Of a stretch of DNA of 64,000 nucleotides, positions 9,980 to 22,288 are shown piece by piece. The stretch covers positions 22,223,859-22,287,858 of the forward strand of contig OX328099.1 in NCBI GenBank assembly GCA_946811185.2, in the 5' to 3' direction. The translations under genes and the position numbers were made by a program. The notes below the pieces were generated by a model. It was given only the letters and a program-made list of their open reading frames with translations, was not told where the DNA came from and searched no databases. This stretch comes from Hippopus hippopus (lineage: Eukaryota > Mollusca > Bivalvia > Cardiida > Cardiidae). The first letter of the stretch is position 1, and each line of letters begins with the position of its first letter.

Positions 9980-12482
9980 ACATCTGATAAGTTAAATTAT
10001 ACACCACCTGGTGACAGGTTCTTTAGAAAGTGATTTTTCTTCCATCCAAAACAATTCTCCGTTTTTTGTAGCAAATGTGTCAAGTTTAGGTGGATTAAGC
10101 AAATTGATTAATTGAAAATAATATCTGTATTAACAAAATAACAAACCAACGAAAGAATTACAATAAGGCACGAACAGTTTCATTTTGGTTTCCTTCCTGA
10201 GAATGTGTCATGAATATTTTCATAGCTTGTGTAGAAAGATGGCTTTCTAAAACAACACCTTTCAGGATAAATATAATACACCTCAGTGTAAGATTGTGAG
10301 CAATGTTTACCAGTGACTCTGATATACGTTACATTTGGCACAGTCATCTCTTAAACTTAATTTACCTATTAATTTCTGGGTTAATTTTCTGAAACTGTAA
10401 CACAGTGTGCGATTCATAGCACTTATCACTTTTGTAGGATTAATATTGAACCACGTTCTTAAAGGAAGATTTCTGTTGAAACTACACAGCACAATCATCA
10501 CATACATGTACATAAATATTTCTGATACATCCAGAGCTAAGACCAAATATCGCTATGCACATAAGACACTGTACACTTTCTCAAGGACAACATATATACC
10601 TACCATTGTTTTTAGGGTAATATAGCCATAAAAAGAATTCTTATCTTATGTGTACACGTTTTGTATGAGTATAATGTGACACCTTAAGTCCAAGTACATA
10701 ATTCTTACACTTTATATGCAAAACGAGATTAGCCTATAACCAGGTCAATTAGATTTAAAAATCGAATAGTGGATATAGTGATGCAAATAATTTATAAATT
10801 GTTAGATTTCACATTAAGGAGTTATATTATTAATTCTTTAAAACTATTTTCATCCCAGTCAAACACCGTTGCCAATACTGAGCCGGTGCCATTCATAAGC
10901 ATGTATCCTTTCTCATATTATAATTCATTATATACCTACCCATGATTTACTGATATCAATAAGATTCTGTTATTTGATTTCTTGAGTTGCTATAGGTAAT
11001 ATCATCACTAATGACGATATAACTTTTGCAGTGCCAATATCAATTTTGCCTTAACTACGTTCTTTTATAAATTGAAAAGATCAAAAGTAAGATGAATAGA
11101 TTTTTCGCAGATCATTGCCTTTCTTGATACGGTGGGTACGTGGACATATAGTTAATGCTTTTACTACAACTGATCTTTAGAGTATACTGTCATTTTATGA
11201 TAAAGATTTATACTATAGATTCTACATAGGTTATCTCCTGACACTCTTTCATTTGCTTACTTTCACTCATCTTCAATTGTTGTAGAAAACTTAAAAAAAA
11301 ATGTACAAAAACTTATTACATAGGCACCTGAACCTAACTCACAATACAAACTCTTCGAATTTTTCCTGTTTACCTGCACAAATATATCGACCTCGGTTAA
11401 AATTCAAAGGGCGCATTATATCTACCAACTGATTACATGTATTTGGCTACTGATTCAATGGATTTTACTTTTAGGTTGTATGGATGTTAAGTAAAGTTTC
11501 CTGCAAGAAATGAATAAGAGTTTCCACGTGTACTTGCTAGTATGCGTTATGGTTTGTGTAGTCGGGATGCACTTTTCAGTGGCCAGGTCATTCCTGTAGT
11601 CGTTTTTTTAATAATGTATAAAACAAACAGGAAAAAGCAACTACTCTGTCCATGCATGCCATATTCAAGATCTGTCATTCGATCAGATTGCTAGCTTTTT
11701 TGAAAGCCGTTCTTTGAACTGGTTCTTCCAGTGGCGAACAGCCTTTTCCTCGTACATAACAAAAACATTACACAAATGCAGTCAGTTATACTCAATATTT
11801 TCGTTACATACAATTATGTGATAGATAGGATCAGACATAATTTGGCACTTGAGCAAAGATGTTATAAAACGAGTCTAGTTTTAAGTTACTCAGCCAACCT
11901 TTGGCGAACTTGATAACTTTTTTCATGCGATTTTAAAAGAAAGTCTCATTTCATGGCTAAGAAAGTTTTGGTAAGAACGTATAACCGGGATAAAAATAGT
12001 CCCACAGACGCTGACGTATATGGTTTTCATGCTAAATGGCAGTTAAAATTATTCAACAAAATGAATGATATTCAAAATTGATGATATGAAGTCAATTCAG
12101 TAAAGGTATTACAAGCAACATCGCAGATTGCCGATTTGAAACAGCATAACTAATATCCATTTTCTTTGAAATGAAATTTGTTCTATTTTAAACCATTAAG
12201 ACACAGACAGTCTTCTATTATGACAACCGATTGTCAAAAGAATTTCAATATTGCTATAAGCGATGATGTTTTCGTCGCCAATTAAGGAAACTCTATCATA
12301 GCACCTTTTGATACTGTCATTCGCTTTACCTGATGAATTTTTCGAATATTCGACATGTACACTGCCGATGTATTTTTATGGAAGTGTTACTTTTTTGCAT
12401 TAGTTAGTTATTCGGTTTTAACGCTAAGTTTTTGAAGTGTAATGGATGCTTTTGCATTAAAATGACTGAAGAAGAATACTAC
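9980..12482. other. no gene recognised (probable intron or 3' flank of host gene)
   Basis: AT-rich DNA with only short, uninformative open frames. The exon ending at 12,483 has a splice donor, so at least one further exon must exist at lower coordinates. I looked for the continuation of the fibrinogen-like module on the minus strand and did not find it. Confidence 0.4.
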
Positions 12483-12971
12483 CTGTGTCGCCAGCATAAA
12501 AAGAATGAATCGGTAATTCAGCTTTGTTTGTGATATAACCATCATCGATTCTCCAGACTTCGTCGTTCTCATCGCAGTTACAAGGTAGGGAACTGTTGTA
12601 ACACGAATTTGTTTCCCCACATCTACAGTTACCGCTGCCAGGTGTGGCGCCACCAAAGTAATTTGTCATTTGTTCCGTCCTGTTCATCCAGAAAGTGGTC
12701 AGCATGTCCGGGTTGAAAGGGTTGTGGATGATAGCCGCAAAACATTCCCAACTCATGTACTGTTTACATTCAGCTGAGGAGTCGATTATTGCTATAGCTT
12801 CAGCCCAACCAACAAAGTAGTCCAGGACAATTTGAAACTCCCCTGCGCCCTCGTAACCTTTCACTCGCGTCCTGTTTTCATGGTTGTGGTCTATAACAGA
12901 AATTTTTGTGATATTCTTATAACGATTTCTTTTTTCATCATGTTCACCTCCTAACCACACGTATACAAAAC
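12483..12971 (-). CDS. exon F2: fibrinogen-like module, contactin-associated type
   Basis: A 489-nt phase 1-1 exon bounded by acceptor TTTTGACAG and donor ACAG/GTAGTA. It encodes the second part of a fibrinogen-like domain of the neurexin IV/CNTNAP type. A typical TRVKGYEGAG-like stretch comes first, then AECKQYMSWECF, the glycine-rich NYFGGATPGSGNC and the signature CNCDENDEVWRIDDGY followed by LPIHSFYAGDTG. The cysteine pattern (CRCGE..CYNS..CNCD) matches the family. N-glycosylation sequons (NRT, NIT, NSS) fit an extracellular location. It follows exon F1 in frame. The role is probably adhesion or ligand binding at the cell surface; whether a membrane anchor follows is unknown. Confidence 0.85.
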
Positions 12972-13186
12972 CTGTCAAAACAACTATTATGCACTGCGTT
13001 TGAAAAATGTTTTAACCACAAAATATAAATATAGCTTTGATGGTAATAAGTTTGAGTGAGCTGTCAAATAAAAAGAAAAACTTTGCCCAAAATTGCACAA
13101 TTTTGATAAAAGATACGTCGTCACTAATATAAACAAAGGAAAATCTCGTCAAAAACTTTTCCAAGCGAAAAGAGAAAATCACGGTT

Positions 13187-13212
13187 GTATGTATGTATGT
13201 ATGTATGTATGT
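13187..13212. repeat. GTAT microsatellite
   Basis: About six tandem copies of GTAT in the intron between F1 and F2. Confidence 0.9.
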
Positions 13213-13350
13213 CGTACCCCAGATTGGAGGCTAGGCAGATCAGGCATTTTGCCTTCGTTAGATTGGAATTATGATTTGTTCAAGTACAGATAAAAATTCT
13301 AATTTGGAGTATGTAGAGCCAGAATCTGCTAAACTGAAGTAGAAACATAC

Positions 13351-13497
13351 GTATAACGGTGAGTGCTTTTCCTGGTTCTGAATCAAAATTGCATTCAACT
13401 TCTACAGGGCCAAACACCATGCCTTCCCCATCAGGATCTATGTCAGCAATGCAACTCTGGTTCAATCCTATAGATGCCCACTCTGCGCAGTGAATAG
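13351..13497 (-). CDS. exon F1: start of the fibrinogen-like module
   Basis: A 147-nt phase 1-1 exon (acceptor TTTATAG, donor GTATGTTTC). It encodes CAEWASIGLNQSC, then ADIDPDGEGMVFGPVEVEC, the DPDG and VxC landmarks that open a fibrinogen-like domain. It joins in frame to exon F2. The open frame around it is longer, but the parts outside the splice sites are not protein-like. Upstream is a 7.1-kb intron filled with transposons. Confidence 0.85.
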
Positions 13498-13859
13498 CTA
13501 TAAAGCAGAATTTAGTTAAACTGAAGGGTAAATAAAACATGCTCATGAAAACCACCTACATGATACAATGTAATAAATGAAAAAAACAAAAAAAAAAAAA
13601 AAAAAAAGATAGAAAGACCAAAATGCGTGTCCGGAAAGTAAGGTAACACTTTTATACATTAATAATATGGCTCTAAATTTGAGATGAAGAGTTAAAAATT
13701 TATATGCATGTATATAAAATATGTACTTTTTTTTAAGTGAAAGTGTTATGCAATTTTCATTACATTACGAGCTTTTACACAGATTTCAAACCAGAAGTAC
13801 CGTTTTGTCATAGGTGTCATTTTAGGAATTAATAACGTTCTCTTACTTCCTGTTGTCTG

Positions 13860-14430
13860 GACATGTTTGTCATCAAAATATGCGGCTGTAGGCACATGGA
13901 GAACCACGTTGTTTCACAGAGACCACTGTACAGTGAAAAACTAATTGAAAGGTGTGCTGTGCTAAGTCACGGTGTTATTGGGCCATATGTCTTTAACGAC
14001 ACGATTAATTCCCAGTAATAACGATCTCTTTTTGAAAGACAAGTTTGCTTCCGCGCTTGAAAACAAGTCCCCTACATTGCAATACACGTGGTTCATACAG
14101 GATGGTGTCACGGCACTACATCTAATACTTGGATAGACTTTTCATACGATACATTCGATGATAGGGTTATATCAAGACGATATTCGGAGGTGAAAGATTG
14201 CGGAATATCAAGGTCTGCGCACGGCCCCTACCTCAACCCGCTTGACTTCTTCTTCTGGGGTTACTTGCAGAAAAAAATCTAAAATCCCAAGCCAGACAGC
14301 ACAGACATGTTTCTAAAGAACATATAACGTGAAATCAAGATGATTGATAATGGAATGTGAGCTGAAGTGATTGACAATTTCATAGTGCATGTTCGGCATG
14401 GAAAGAATATCAAAGGACATCATATTTGAA
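13860..14430 (+). pseudogene. mariner-like transposase remnant
   Basis: A decayed Tc1/mariner-superfamily transposase. The readable part is 14,147-14,282, with DDRVISRRYSEVKDCG and then YLNPLDFFFWGYLQKK, the segment carrying the third catalytic Asp. Just upstream a degenerate TWFIQDG-like stretch (about 14,089) corresponds to the second catalytic Asp region. Several frame changes and stops, including one right after the WGYL motif, make it inactive. It is unrelated to the mariner at 45,295-46,622, whose terminal repeats differ. Confidence 0.65.
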
Positions 14431-15012
14431 CATTTGAACATTTTATTCCTTTTAGGTATTTAAGGCCTCCGGTCCATAATACGACACTTGGAAACAAATA
14501 CAATAATATTGAAATGATATATATGATGGTAAACTATCTACTGTGACCATTTGCTTTGTTCCAGTGTAAGCAATTATACTGTCCTTTGGCATTTCAGAAT
14601 TAAAGGTAATGATAGAAAACATCTGATTAATCATTATATTTTTATGAATGGGTTGACTACGATTAGGTCAAGGGTCATATAGCTTGTGCACACTCAGCCC
14701 TAAAAATAAACATAATTATTTTGTGTTACATTTTCATTGAAGATAATCTCGAGCATAACCTTAATGCAGCCATTGACACATTAAAATTCAAATTATTTTG
14801 ATTTATTAACCTAATATATAGTGATATATATTACAGTATTAATTATTTTACTGCTTGAAGCATTCTTTCTACTTTAATTTATTATTTAGGCGCTTTCTAT
14901 AACTAGGAAATTATACACGTTTGGAGATTATTATGTCACATAGGGCGTATTCCTTTCGTAATGTGTAAAAAGACGGCGTGGAAACAACAAGGATCAGATA
15001 AGTATCCTCGGA

Positions 15013-17956
15013 GATCCTTGAGTCGTTACCCTAAGACTTTGACCCGATTTCGAAACTGTCATCAACAAACTTATGTAACAAAACTTTGCTTACCTCAAAA
15101 ACTAATCATTTTCCTTTTATTTCCGATCATCCGCTTTAAGTTACACAAAAAAGTATCCCTCTCCGGTTAAAATGTAAGTTAAGAGTGTTTAGCAGCCGCC
15201 ATTTGTCGGGTAGGTCCTAGGGTCGTGACGTCATATAGTATAAATATTTTAGTGCCCTGGAGTGAGCGTTAGAGTAATATGTATAGGATTTAAGGCCACA
15301 TGTATGCTTCTCTTGAAGTGTAAACTGTACATAGGAACTTTTCAGCTTCTTCAAGGGGATTAAATGTTTTTTTTTTTTTTCTTTCTATTTTTTGAATGAA
15401 ATTTAGGACGTTTGGCAAGTTCAACTAGTTGAAAGGAACATGAATGAAAGAAATGTCTGAAATTGTCTTCTATAAAAGCAACAGCTAAAACTTTAAACAA
15501 TGAAAACAAAGAATGGGAATCAAAACTGTATTATTGGCAGTGATGGCACTTGAATGTATCTCCTCTTCTGACGACTCTTACAGGTGTGCAGTACTTTAGG
15601 TGTACCCAGTGCTGACAAGAATCGCATTGTGCCCATGAAGTGAATACTAGTGAAACACAGTTTTTCAATTCTTTTGGCTGAAATCTTCCACATTTACAGC
15701 ACAGTTCAGAAGGGTCAATTTCAGAGTCAGTTTCTGTTTCACTTTCAGATGTTACAATATTAATGGTGGAGGGACCAGGTTGATCAGTATTTGTTGTTGT
15801 AGAATGTAGTTTTTTGGGTTTGATCGCTTTTTCAAATCTTTTCACCGTATGGTTTGATGTGACAACATTTTTAGAACAACACGTTTTACTCTTTTGCTTG
15901 CTTTCATGATCTCTCATTAACTCATGGATGTTTCCTGATATTTCCTTACCCGAAACAATTTTACTCATTGTGTTTCTTGGAGCTTTCCCCTTTTCACTCT
16001 TAACTAATTTCAGTTTTTTTTCCTAAGAAAGAAGACGCTCTTCATAAAACATATCATCAATATTGTTAACATGCTCTCCTTTTTCATCTATTGGTAGTGA
16101 ACCTGACGAAGCAATTATTCCACCTTCTACAGTCTCTTGGCTATCCTGAAGACTTTGATGATATTGAAATACTTCTGCTGGTTTTAAGTATTCTCCTGGG
16201 ACAGCTTCAGGATTGAATGGGAATATACCAGTGCGTCTAAAACCAGCCTGGATATTCTCTGCACAAAGAGCTGTAGAATACACATTACAGGCTATCTTGC
16301 ATATGTTGTATCGAGTAATGGTTGACGAAGACTCACGGATAAGTTTATGGCAGCTGGCATTGTGTATTCGTTCAAATGGGCCATAACAGGCAACATCCAT
16401 GGGTTGAAGAATATGACTTGTATGTGCAGGTAAAACAAATATGATTATTCCTTTCAGGATAGCCCATTCAGTTAAGTCTACAGAAATGTGAGACCGATGC
16501 CCATCCAGGAGAAGAAGAACCTTCTGGTTGTCACGCCCTGGTACAAACTTCAAAAAGTGATTCTCTAAGTAATCCCTGAAGATAAACCCATTGGACCACC
16601 CGGTTTTGCTAACAGTAGCACTGACTCCACATGAACCACCATCTAATAATTCTTGTCTCATCCTTTTCCCAGGAAATACAAAAAAAGGTGGAATGGCAAC
16701 TCCGCTAGCATTTCCGCCTCCTATGACAGTGATTGTCTTCCCTCTACCTGATGTTACAGCCTGAGGACAAAATTCTGAACCGGCTACAACGTGAGGTGGT
16801 TTATGGTCGACAGATATTCCTTTTTCATCTACATTGTATATCAAGTGTGGTTTATCTAATAAGTCATGTTTAATCAGTGTATCTTTCAAGTTAATAAAAT
16901 ACTCTGCTACAATTTCTTTTGATGCCGTCTTTGCTCTTACATGTTCCAATCCCCTAGGTTTTAGAACTTTCAACTCTGGCCATCGTTTTAGGAAACCTCT
17001 CATCCATTTCATTGTAAAAGGTGTATTTACCGTACGTTTTCCAAGATGAATAGCATAATCACTTACAATGTCCACACCTTCCTGCCTTGTGTATCCATAT
17101 CCGTAAGATGCCATGGTCTTGAAATGCTTTACTAGGGTTGCCTCTTCATAACAATCTAAAACTGGAGTTTTTCCAAACACTGCTGTATCTGCATTTACTT
17201 TTCCAAGTACCCTGTCTCTTAAGGTAGTGTCTGGTACATTACACATAATGGAAGCTTTTCTGACAGACAAGCTTTCTTCCTTTACTAATCTAAAAGCATT
17301 TATCATCCTGCTAGGTGAGTACAGCCTGTACTTGTGCTTCATAGGTATTGGATTTATCTGCAAAAAGAGTAAAAGAATCTTTTAATGCTTTTTTCCCTTT
17401 TCTGATTGAATTTTTAACATGAGTTAGTCATCATTTTCACAGCAGACGTAATGTACTGAATAAATGTACTCAAAAAAAACCAGAATGAAGTCCATATAAC
17501 AGTCTTACAGGCCTTAATTTTATTCATACTAAATATCAGTCCACTATCACTCATCAGATTGGTCAACAATTTCGTTTCTTTAGATACAAGACACCTTGAT
17601 ATAAAAACTAACAATTTCAAAATAATGCCCTTAAAATTTTATGAATATAACAATTGGGCCCTGGAAATTATTCATAGCTTAACAGGTGCAGTAGAAGAAA
17701 TGTTGCAAAAATACAATTTTTTGCGTGTAAAAAATCCATGGAAATGTGTGAAAAAAGGGACATAAGAAAATTTGAACATTTTTCCAACTTTTTTGAAAAT
17801 ATTATTGCAAAATTACCTGTTTATGCCGCATCTTTTGCCGGTATCGGGAATCGAACGTAGAAATCGTAGTACAGCGTTTCCCACGGTCAGCGCATGCACA
17901 AAGTGAAATCTCGCTTAGAACGTGATAAAAATAAAAACATAACGACTCAAGGACCA
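15013..17956 (-). mobile_element. pogo/Tigger-like DNA transposon
   Basis: The transposase ORF is framed by a candidate inverted repeat: CCTTGAGTCGTTA at about 15,016 and its complement TAACGACTCAAGG at about 17,941. The resulting size of 2.9 kb suits the family. The repeat is short and lacks an obvious TA duplication, so the exact ends are uncertain. A full CRE-like TGACGTCA lies at about 15,227, 3' of the transposase. Confidence 0.45.
15531..17363 (-). pseudogene. pogo/Tigger-like transposase with C-terminal PHD-like finger, one stop
   Basis: One frame of 611 codons interrupted only by TAG at 16,023-16,025. N-terminal helix-turn-helix of the psq type (about residues 16-52), a CENP-B/Tc5-type DNA-binding region (about 65-145), then a DDE_1 catalytic domain: Asp179 in NVDEKG, Asp287 in LLLLDGHRSH, Asp323 in LQPMDVACYG, with the last two separated by 35 residues. 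Beyond the stop the same frame continues to a Cys/His-rich finger (CCKCGRFQP..CDSC..HWVHLKYC..CHHC). The catalytic core is complete, so an otherwise intact protein has lost its tail. It lies inside a host intron in the gene's orientation. A domesticated short form ending at the TAG is possible but untested. Confidence 0.8.
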
Positions 17957-18079
17957 TAACGATTCAAGAACCTCCGACGATATTTCTAAAAATCTTATAC
18001 AAATTGTGATTTCTTTTACGGTTAAACTAATTCTATTGTTGTTTATAGTTCTTGTGATAGTTTATTAATATTTGGGCTA

Positions 18080-18320
18080 ATATTTGTCTGATGATGGATT
18101 TATTTTATGGCAAGTAAGCCTTTTTAAAGTTACTCTACAATACATTTGTTGACCCCTTTCCACACATTCCTGTGTTTTAACTACCCTAGAAAAGGATACA
18201 TTCGGAAACATTGTGGGAAAGAAATAGAAAATGCTGGTAACCAGCATCTTCCTTTTTTCCCCACACTGATTTCTACCCTTTAAAAAACATTCTAATATGG
18301 ATAGTTCTAATATTTGGTAG
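18080..18320 (-). repeat. dispersed MITE-like repeat copy
   Basis: It contains the palindromic core AAATGCTGGTAACCAGCAT and flanks shared with the copies at 6,690, 21,770 and 50,990. Confidence 0.5.
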
Positions 18321-18429
18321 TGTGGCATTGAGTTTTAGATCTCGCTATAAATCTCAGGCAAGATTCTTTGTGGTTTATATTCATTTATATTTTCAGATTA
18401 ATTTATAACTGATGATTATAATACAGCAA

Positions 18430-20030
18430 CTTGAAGCTTTTGTCTTTATTGGGTAAGTGCTGTTTGTTCAGATTTTATTAGAAGGTGGTGAATATATATC
18501 CCTAACAGTCTAAGTTTCCTCTCATTGGTCTGACTCATAAGATTGTAAAGACTTTGATCATTTACTCTGCCGTTGAACCATGTGAATAAGTATTTTACTC
18601 GCAAATCATTGTATTTGGGGCATTTAAAAAATACATTTTCTTCATTTTCAATAATCCTAATCTGGTGGTGTTCCAAACAATAAATATAATTTCTCTCATC
18701 TTGTGGTATATTGTGGTGTCGCCTCACTTCTGTCCTGAATTTATGGCCAGAGCATCTAAATCTAGCTAGTGACTTTCTAATAGCAAACTTTATATTCATA
18801 TTAAGATATTTTTCTGGGGTTAAAAGTGATTTATAATGTTTATAAAATTGACATCTACTTGAATTATTTACTTTTGCAGTCCAATTTTGCTGTGCACAAT
18901 CTTTTAAACGCTGTTGGAATTTTGAAAAAAATTGATTAACATCTCCAACATTTTGGGTGATCCATACTATTCCAAATCCATTTTCGAATAGAAGATTTTT
19001 AACTCTGCTTTTCCATGTAATTCTACCCATATTATCTAATGATTTCAACATATTGCAGCATTGTTTTGGGTATCTTTTGTCTTCCATGTGGATAATCTTG
19101 CACCAGTATTTAATACAATTGAATTGGTATGTAACACTTAATGGATATCTGCCACATTCCCCTAGTACCATGCAATTTATTACAGAACTGTTTAATCCAA
19201 GTAATTTTTTGCAGAAATTAATATGCACAGATTCAATTATTTCACAGTACTCATAGCCCCATATCTGAGAGGCATAACAGAGTATGGGTTTTACCATAGA
19301 ATCAAAGAGTTTAAAACTTTTGATATGTAACAGGTAACCATTTTTAATTTCATAATTCTTTATACTTTGAATAGCTTTTTGTGCTTGTGATGCTAGTTTA
19401 ATTTTGGCAGATGTCCAGGATAACATTGGTGTGAATAGTAAGCCAATGTATTTATAAAGCGATGTTGTCTGTATCTGTTTGTTGTTGTAAAACCATTTTT
19501 CGTAGTTACGTAAATACCCTCCTTTCCTAAAGACAATGATTTCAGTTTTTCCCAAGTTAAGTTCCATTCAAGTATTTGAGCAGAAGGTTTCTATTACATT
19601 TATTTGTTTTTGTAGCCTATCAGCTGTATCTGCACAGCATGCCACATCATCTGCAAACATTAAGCTTAATATTTCCGGAATTTTGTTATTTATAAATATT
19701 CCCTGGCCACATTTTTCACGTAGTAGTTCATTTAAGTCATTTATAAAAAGAGAAAAAATTATTGGGCTACTTACATCTCCCTGTTTTGTTCCAATATTGC
19801 AATTGAAAAAGTCTGTAATGCCATTTTCTGTCTTTACTGCTGAGATATGATTTGCATAACTGAGTTTTAAAAAGCGATAAAATTTGCCTCCTATGCCTTT
19901 GTTGCTCATAGATTGAAATAGCTTTTCATGTTTTATTTTATCAAATGCTTTACTAAAATCAATGTAAATACAATATAATACAATATCGAAAACGTCAGAA
20001 ATTACTAAAAATGACGCCAGTGACAAAAAG
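18430..20030 (-). pseudogene. 5'-truncated non-LTR retrotransposon reverse transcriptase
   Basis: A single frame of 527 codons (20,026-18,446) broken only by TGA at 19,568-19,570. The upstream part holds reverse-transcriptase core motifs: YIDFSKAFDKIKHEKLF, GTKQGDVSSPIIFSLFIND and FADDVACCAD (the FADD catalytic box). The downstream part carries the thumb (KYIGLLFTP) and a Cys/His-containing C-terminal region (CLEHHQIR..FFKCPKYND). There is no endonuclease domain; the copy starts inside the RT, as expected of 5' truncation. AATAAA sits just after the stop on the minus strand. The clade is not assignable by eye. Confidence 0.8.
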
Positions 20031-20583
20031 ATACTTCTGATTTAAAATCTGTATAAAATTGCGTGATGTAATGAATATTGAGTGAAATTATCAGACACAA
20101 AAAAAATTACTTATTTTATGTACATGTTGGTATATTTCTATCTCTTTATCGCATATCTACAGCCATATCATAAATGTACAAGGGTATTATCTTACTTTTC
20201 GGACATCCTATATATGTTCCGATTCTTGATTATATGTGCATCGATATGAAGCAGGTCACTTAAAAAATAGACATCATTTCTATATAGAAAAATCGTGGCG
20301 GAAATCTAGTACCAGCAACATTTCCTACAAGTTTGAATACGTTATTTTATCTATCATGTCTAACACAAAAAAAAAGCATTGCCTTCCACCGGTACCTACA
20401 TAGTTGCTTACCTACCCACGGGATTGCTAGTTCGCCTAAACAATTCATATCACGAATCCTCTAGGGTATACCCATATGGCATGTTACCACAACGTTTCAC
20501 GAGTTGGGATAATGATTGATCAATTTCCAAAAACAGTTTTGTAGTACACACGACGTTATGACAGTTTTGTCGTATGTACTTAC

Positions 20584-20760
20584 CTAGCGGTAGACAGTTG
20601 AATGTATGACATTCGCCATATTCCTCTGGCTCGCCTTCACACGGAGCTGTCAGCTCGCCGAAAGATTCCATATCGCAAGTTCTATTCCTGTAGCGAGTAC
20701 CTCCTCCACATGTGACACTACACAAAGTCCAGTTGCTCCATGCGTCCCACAAACCAGGTA
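20584..20760 (-). CDS. TSP1 exon 12 of the host gene
   Basis: A 177-nt phase 1-1 exon, the only TSP1 exon here that is not 165 nt. It encodes one thrombospondin type-1 repeat with the tryptophan ladder WDAWSNWTLC (C-mannosylation pattern), the O-fucosylation-type CSVTCGGG and six cysteines. The extra four codons lie between cysteines 3 and 4 (DMESFGELTAPC). It is the last TSP1 exon before the fibrinogen-like module. Confidence 0.9.
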
Positions 20761-21023
20761 CTGAAAACAGAAAAAACAATACCATGAAATACAAATTCTG
20801 CGTTTTTTGGTATTGTTTTTGTGTAAAGTGCAACGGTAGAACTAACCTTTGATTCAGTCACACACATATACCATGGGACGACAAAAAGTGTAACGAACAT
20901 AAAAATGGTAATTTCCTTTTGCCGAGATTTTATGTAGGCCTGACTGAGAATTTTTACTAAGAAAAGAGAGCTCTCCTTTATCGTTATAGCTCGTGAGAAC
21001 TCTGATAACACAATTATACATAC

Positions 21024-21188
21024 TTGGACAAGGATCATTTCCACACTCTTCCGTGTCGTTGTGAGGTCCAACACAGTCTGCCCCGTTATAGAAAGGGCCT
21101 TCACAATCTCTCTCTCGAAGTCGGGTCCCTCCACCGCAAGTTGTGGAACAGTCTTGCCATGGTTCCCATTCAAGCCACACTCCGTCGA
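21024..21188 (-). CDS. TSP1 exon 11 of the host gene
   Basis: 165 nt, phase 1-1, acceptor TTTCAG, donor GTATGT. Motifs WLEWEPWQDC and CSTTCGGG, then CEGPFYNGADCVGP. All six TSP1 cysteines are present. The intron to exon 12 is only 263 bp. Confidence 0.92.
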
Positions 21189-22123
21189 CTGAAATTTACG
21201 TTGATAGTGGCTATAACAATACCTAGTAAGTTATGATAATGATAATAATAAAGTCATAGCGTCGCTTTGTAAATATACAGTTAATTTTCAGGTTCCGTAG
21301 AATTCGTCACCAGTCTCTGTAACAAGTGAGAAGCTATTTTAGAAACTTAAACAATCACAGTTAGCTTTTGTTAAAATTCTGGTTTCCGGCGTACTGACAG
21401 ACCATTCTCAAGAACATGCTCTGTCTTATTCTCGAAAATTATCTAAATTTTAAAGTAAGTCAACTTTTGATTGGCTAAACCATTTGGTATAGCCAATCAA
21501 AAGTCGTTTTACTTTCTAAATCCAGAATTGGCTGGTTTGTGAATACGGACCCTGGATTGAGTGTTCCTGTTTGCGATTGTTCCTTTAGATATTATCATGT
21601 ATGATTTTATCACGACAAAGCCACCATCCAGTAATTTCCATGAATAAAGGCTGTATGCTTTCAGAGTGGTACGGTGTGTTAAGATAATCTCGAAGTGTTA
21701 CGTAGCCTTTTAATGTTTCTCTTCACAAATCAATCTATGGATCCTCTTAATGAAAGTTATGTGTTTTCATGAACTGTTCTAGAAATCTTTTCACTCCTTT
21801 TACACCTGTACCAAACGACACCAAGTTTTGTCGACCCCGAGGAAGAAGATTTTTGAAAACACAATGGGAAAAGGAGAAAATGTTGGTAACCAGCATCTTC
21901 TATTTTTCCCACGACGTTTTCTACCCTTTCCGAATCAAATTCTATGTTTTGATCTTTTCTTTATTTACATTTGTTTAATTTTCGTTTCATCTGCAATAAC
22001 TTTCTATTTGAGAAGTCTGAAATGAAATTTTGTGTACTGGTAAAAAGGTGAAGACGGGTGGATAAAAGTTTGAGTCATTCGCAAATTATTTGTAAAGACA
22101 GACAAACAAACGAAAAGAGTTAC
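21189..22123 (-). other. intron with palindromic repeat and MITE
   Basis: It contains a 15-bp-stem palindrome at 21,463-21,504 (ACTTTTGATTGGCTA and its complement) and a MITE-like copy at 21,770-21,960 with AAATGTTGGTAACCAGCAT. Fragments of the ATTGGCT palindrome recur near 47,650, 48,610 and 53,300. No coding exon was seen. Confidence 0.6.
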
Positions 22124-22288
22124 CTGGACATTCGTGTGTGTTGCATGACTGAGAATCATTCTTAAGGCCCTCACAGTCGGCCCCGCCGTAGAATGGACCC
22201 TCACAAACACGATTTCTCCACTGCAATCCTCCTTCGCACGTGACGTCACATTCTCCCCAAGTGCTCCAATCCAGGAAAATTCCGTCAA
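22124..22288 (-). CDS. TSP1 exon 10 of the host gene
   Basis: 165 nt, phase 1-1. Encodes VDGIFLDWSTWGEC; the first ladder Trp is Phe. CDVTCEGG replaces the usual CGGG, so the fucosylation context is altered. Six cysteines are retained; it ends CNTHECP before the donor GTAACT. Confidence 0.92.

Larger units (their letters stand above)
13627..20206 (+). mobile_element. mariner-like element split by nested insertions
   Basis: The left end GTGTCCGGAAAGTAAGG at about 13,628 and a degenerate inverted match (CTTACTTTTCGGACATCC) at 20,191-20,208 look like the two terminal repeats of one element. Between them lie a mariner-like transposase relic, then a pogo-like element, a MITE and a LINE fragment. 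Normal mariners are about 1.3 kb, so most of this span would be later insertions. The pairing of the ends is inference. Confidence 0.45.

Noticed and set aside
13280..13555. A stand-alone 91-codon gene
   Set aside because: Only 13,351-13,497 is protein-like and it is bounded by good splice sites; the rest is intron read-through.
14941..15260. A promoter or gene start around the CRE-like TGACGTCA
   Set aside because: It lies at the 3' side of the pogo-like transposase and no coding exon follows on either strand; the motif alone is not enough.
21769..22025. Two overlapping ORFs of 65-69 codons
   Set aside because: They lie in a dispersed MITE copy and in opposite orientation to the host gene.
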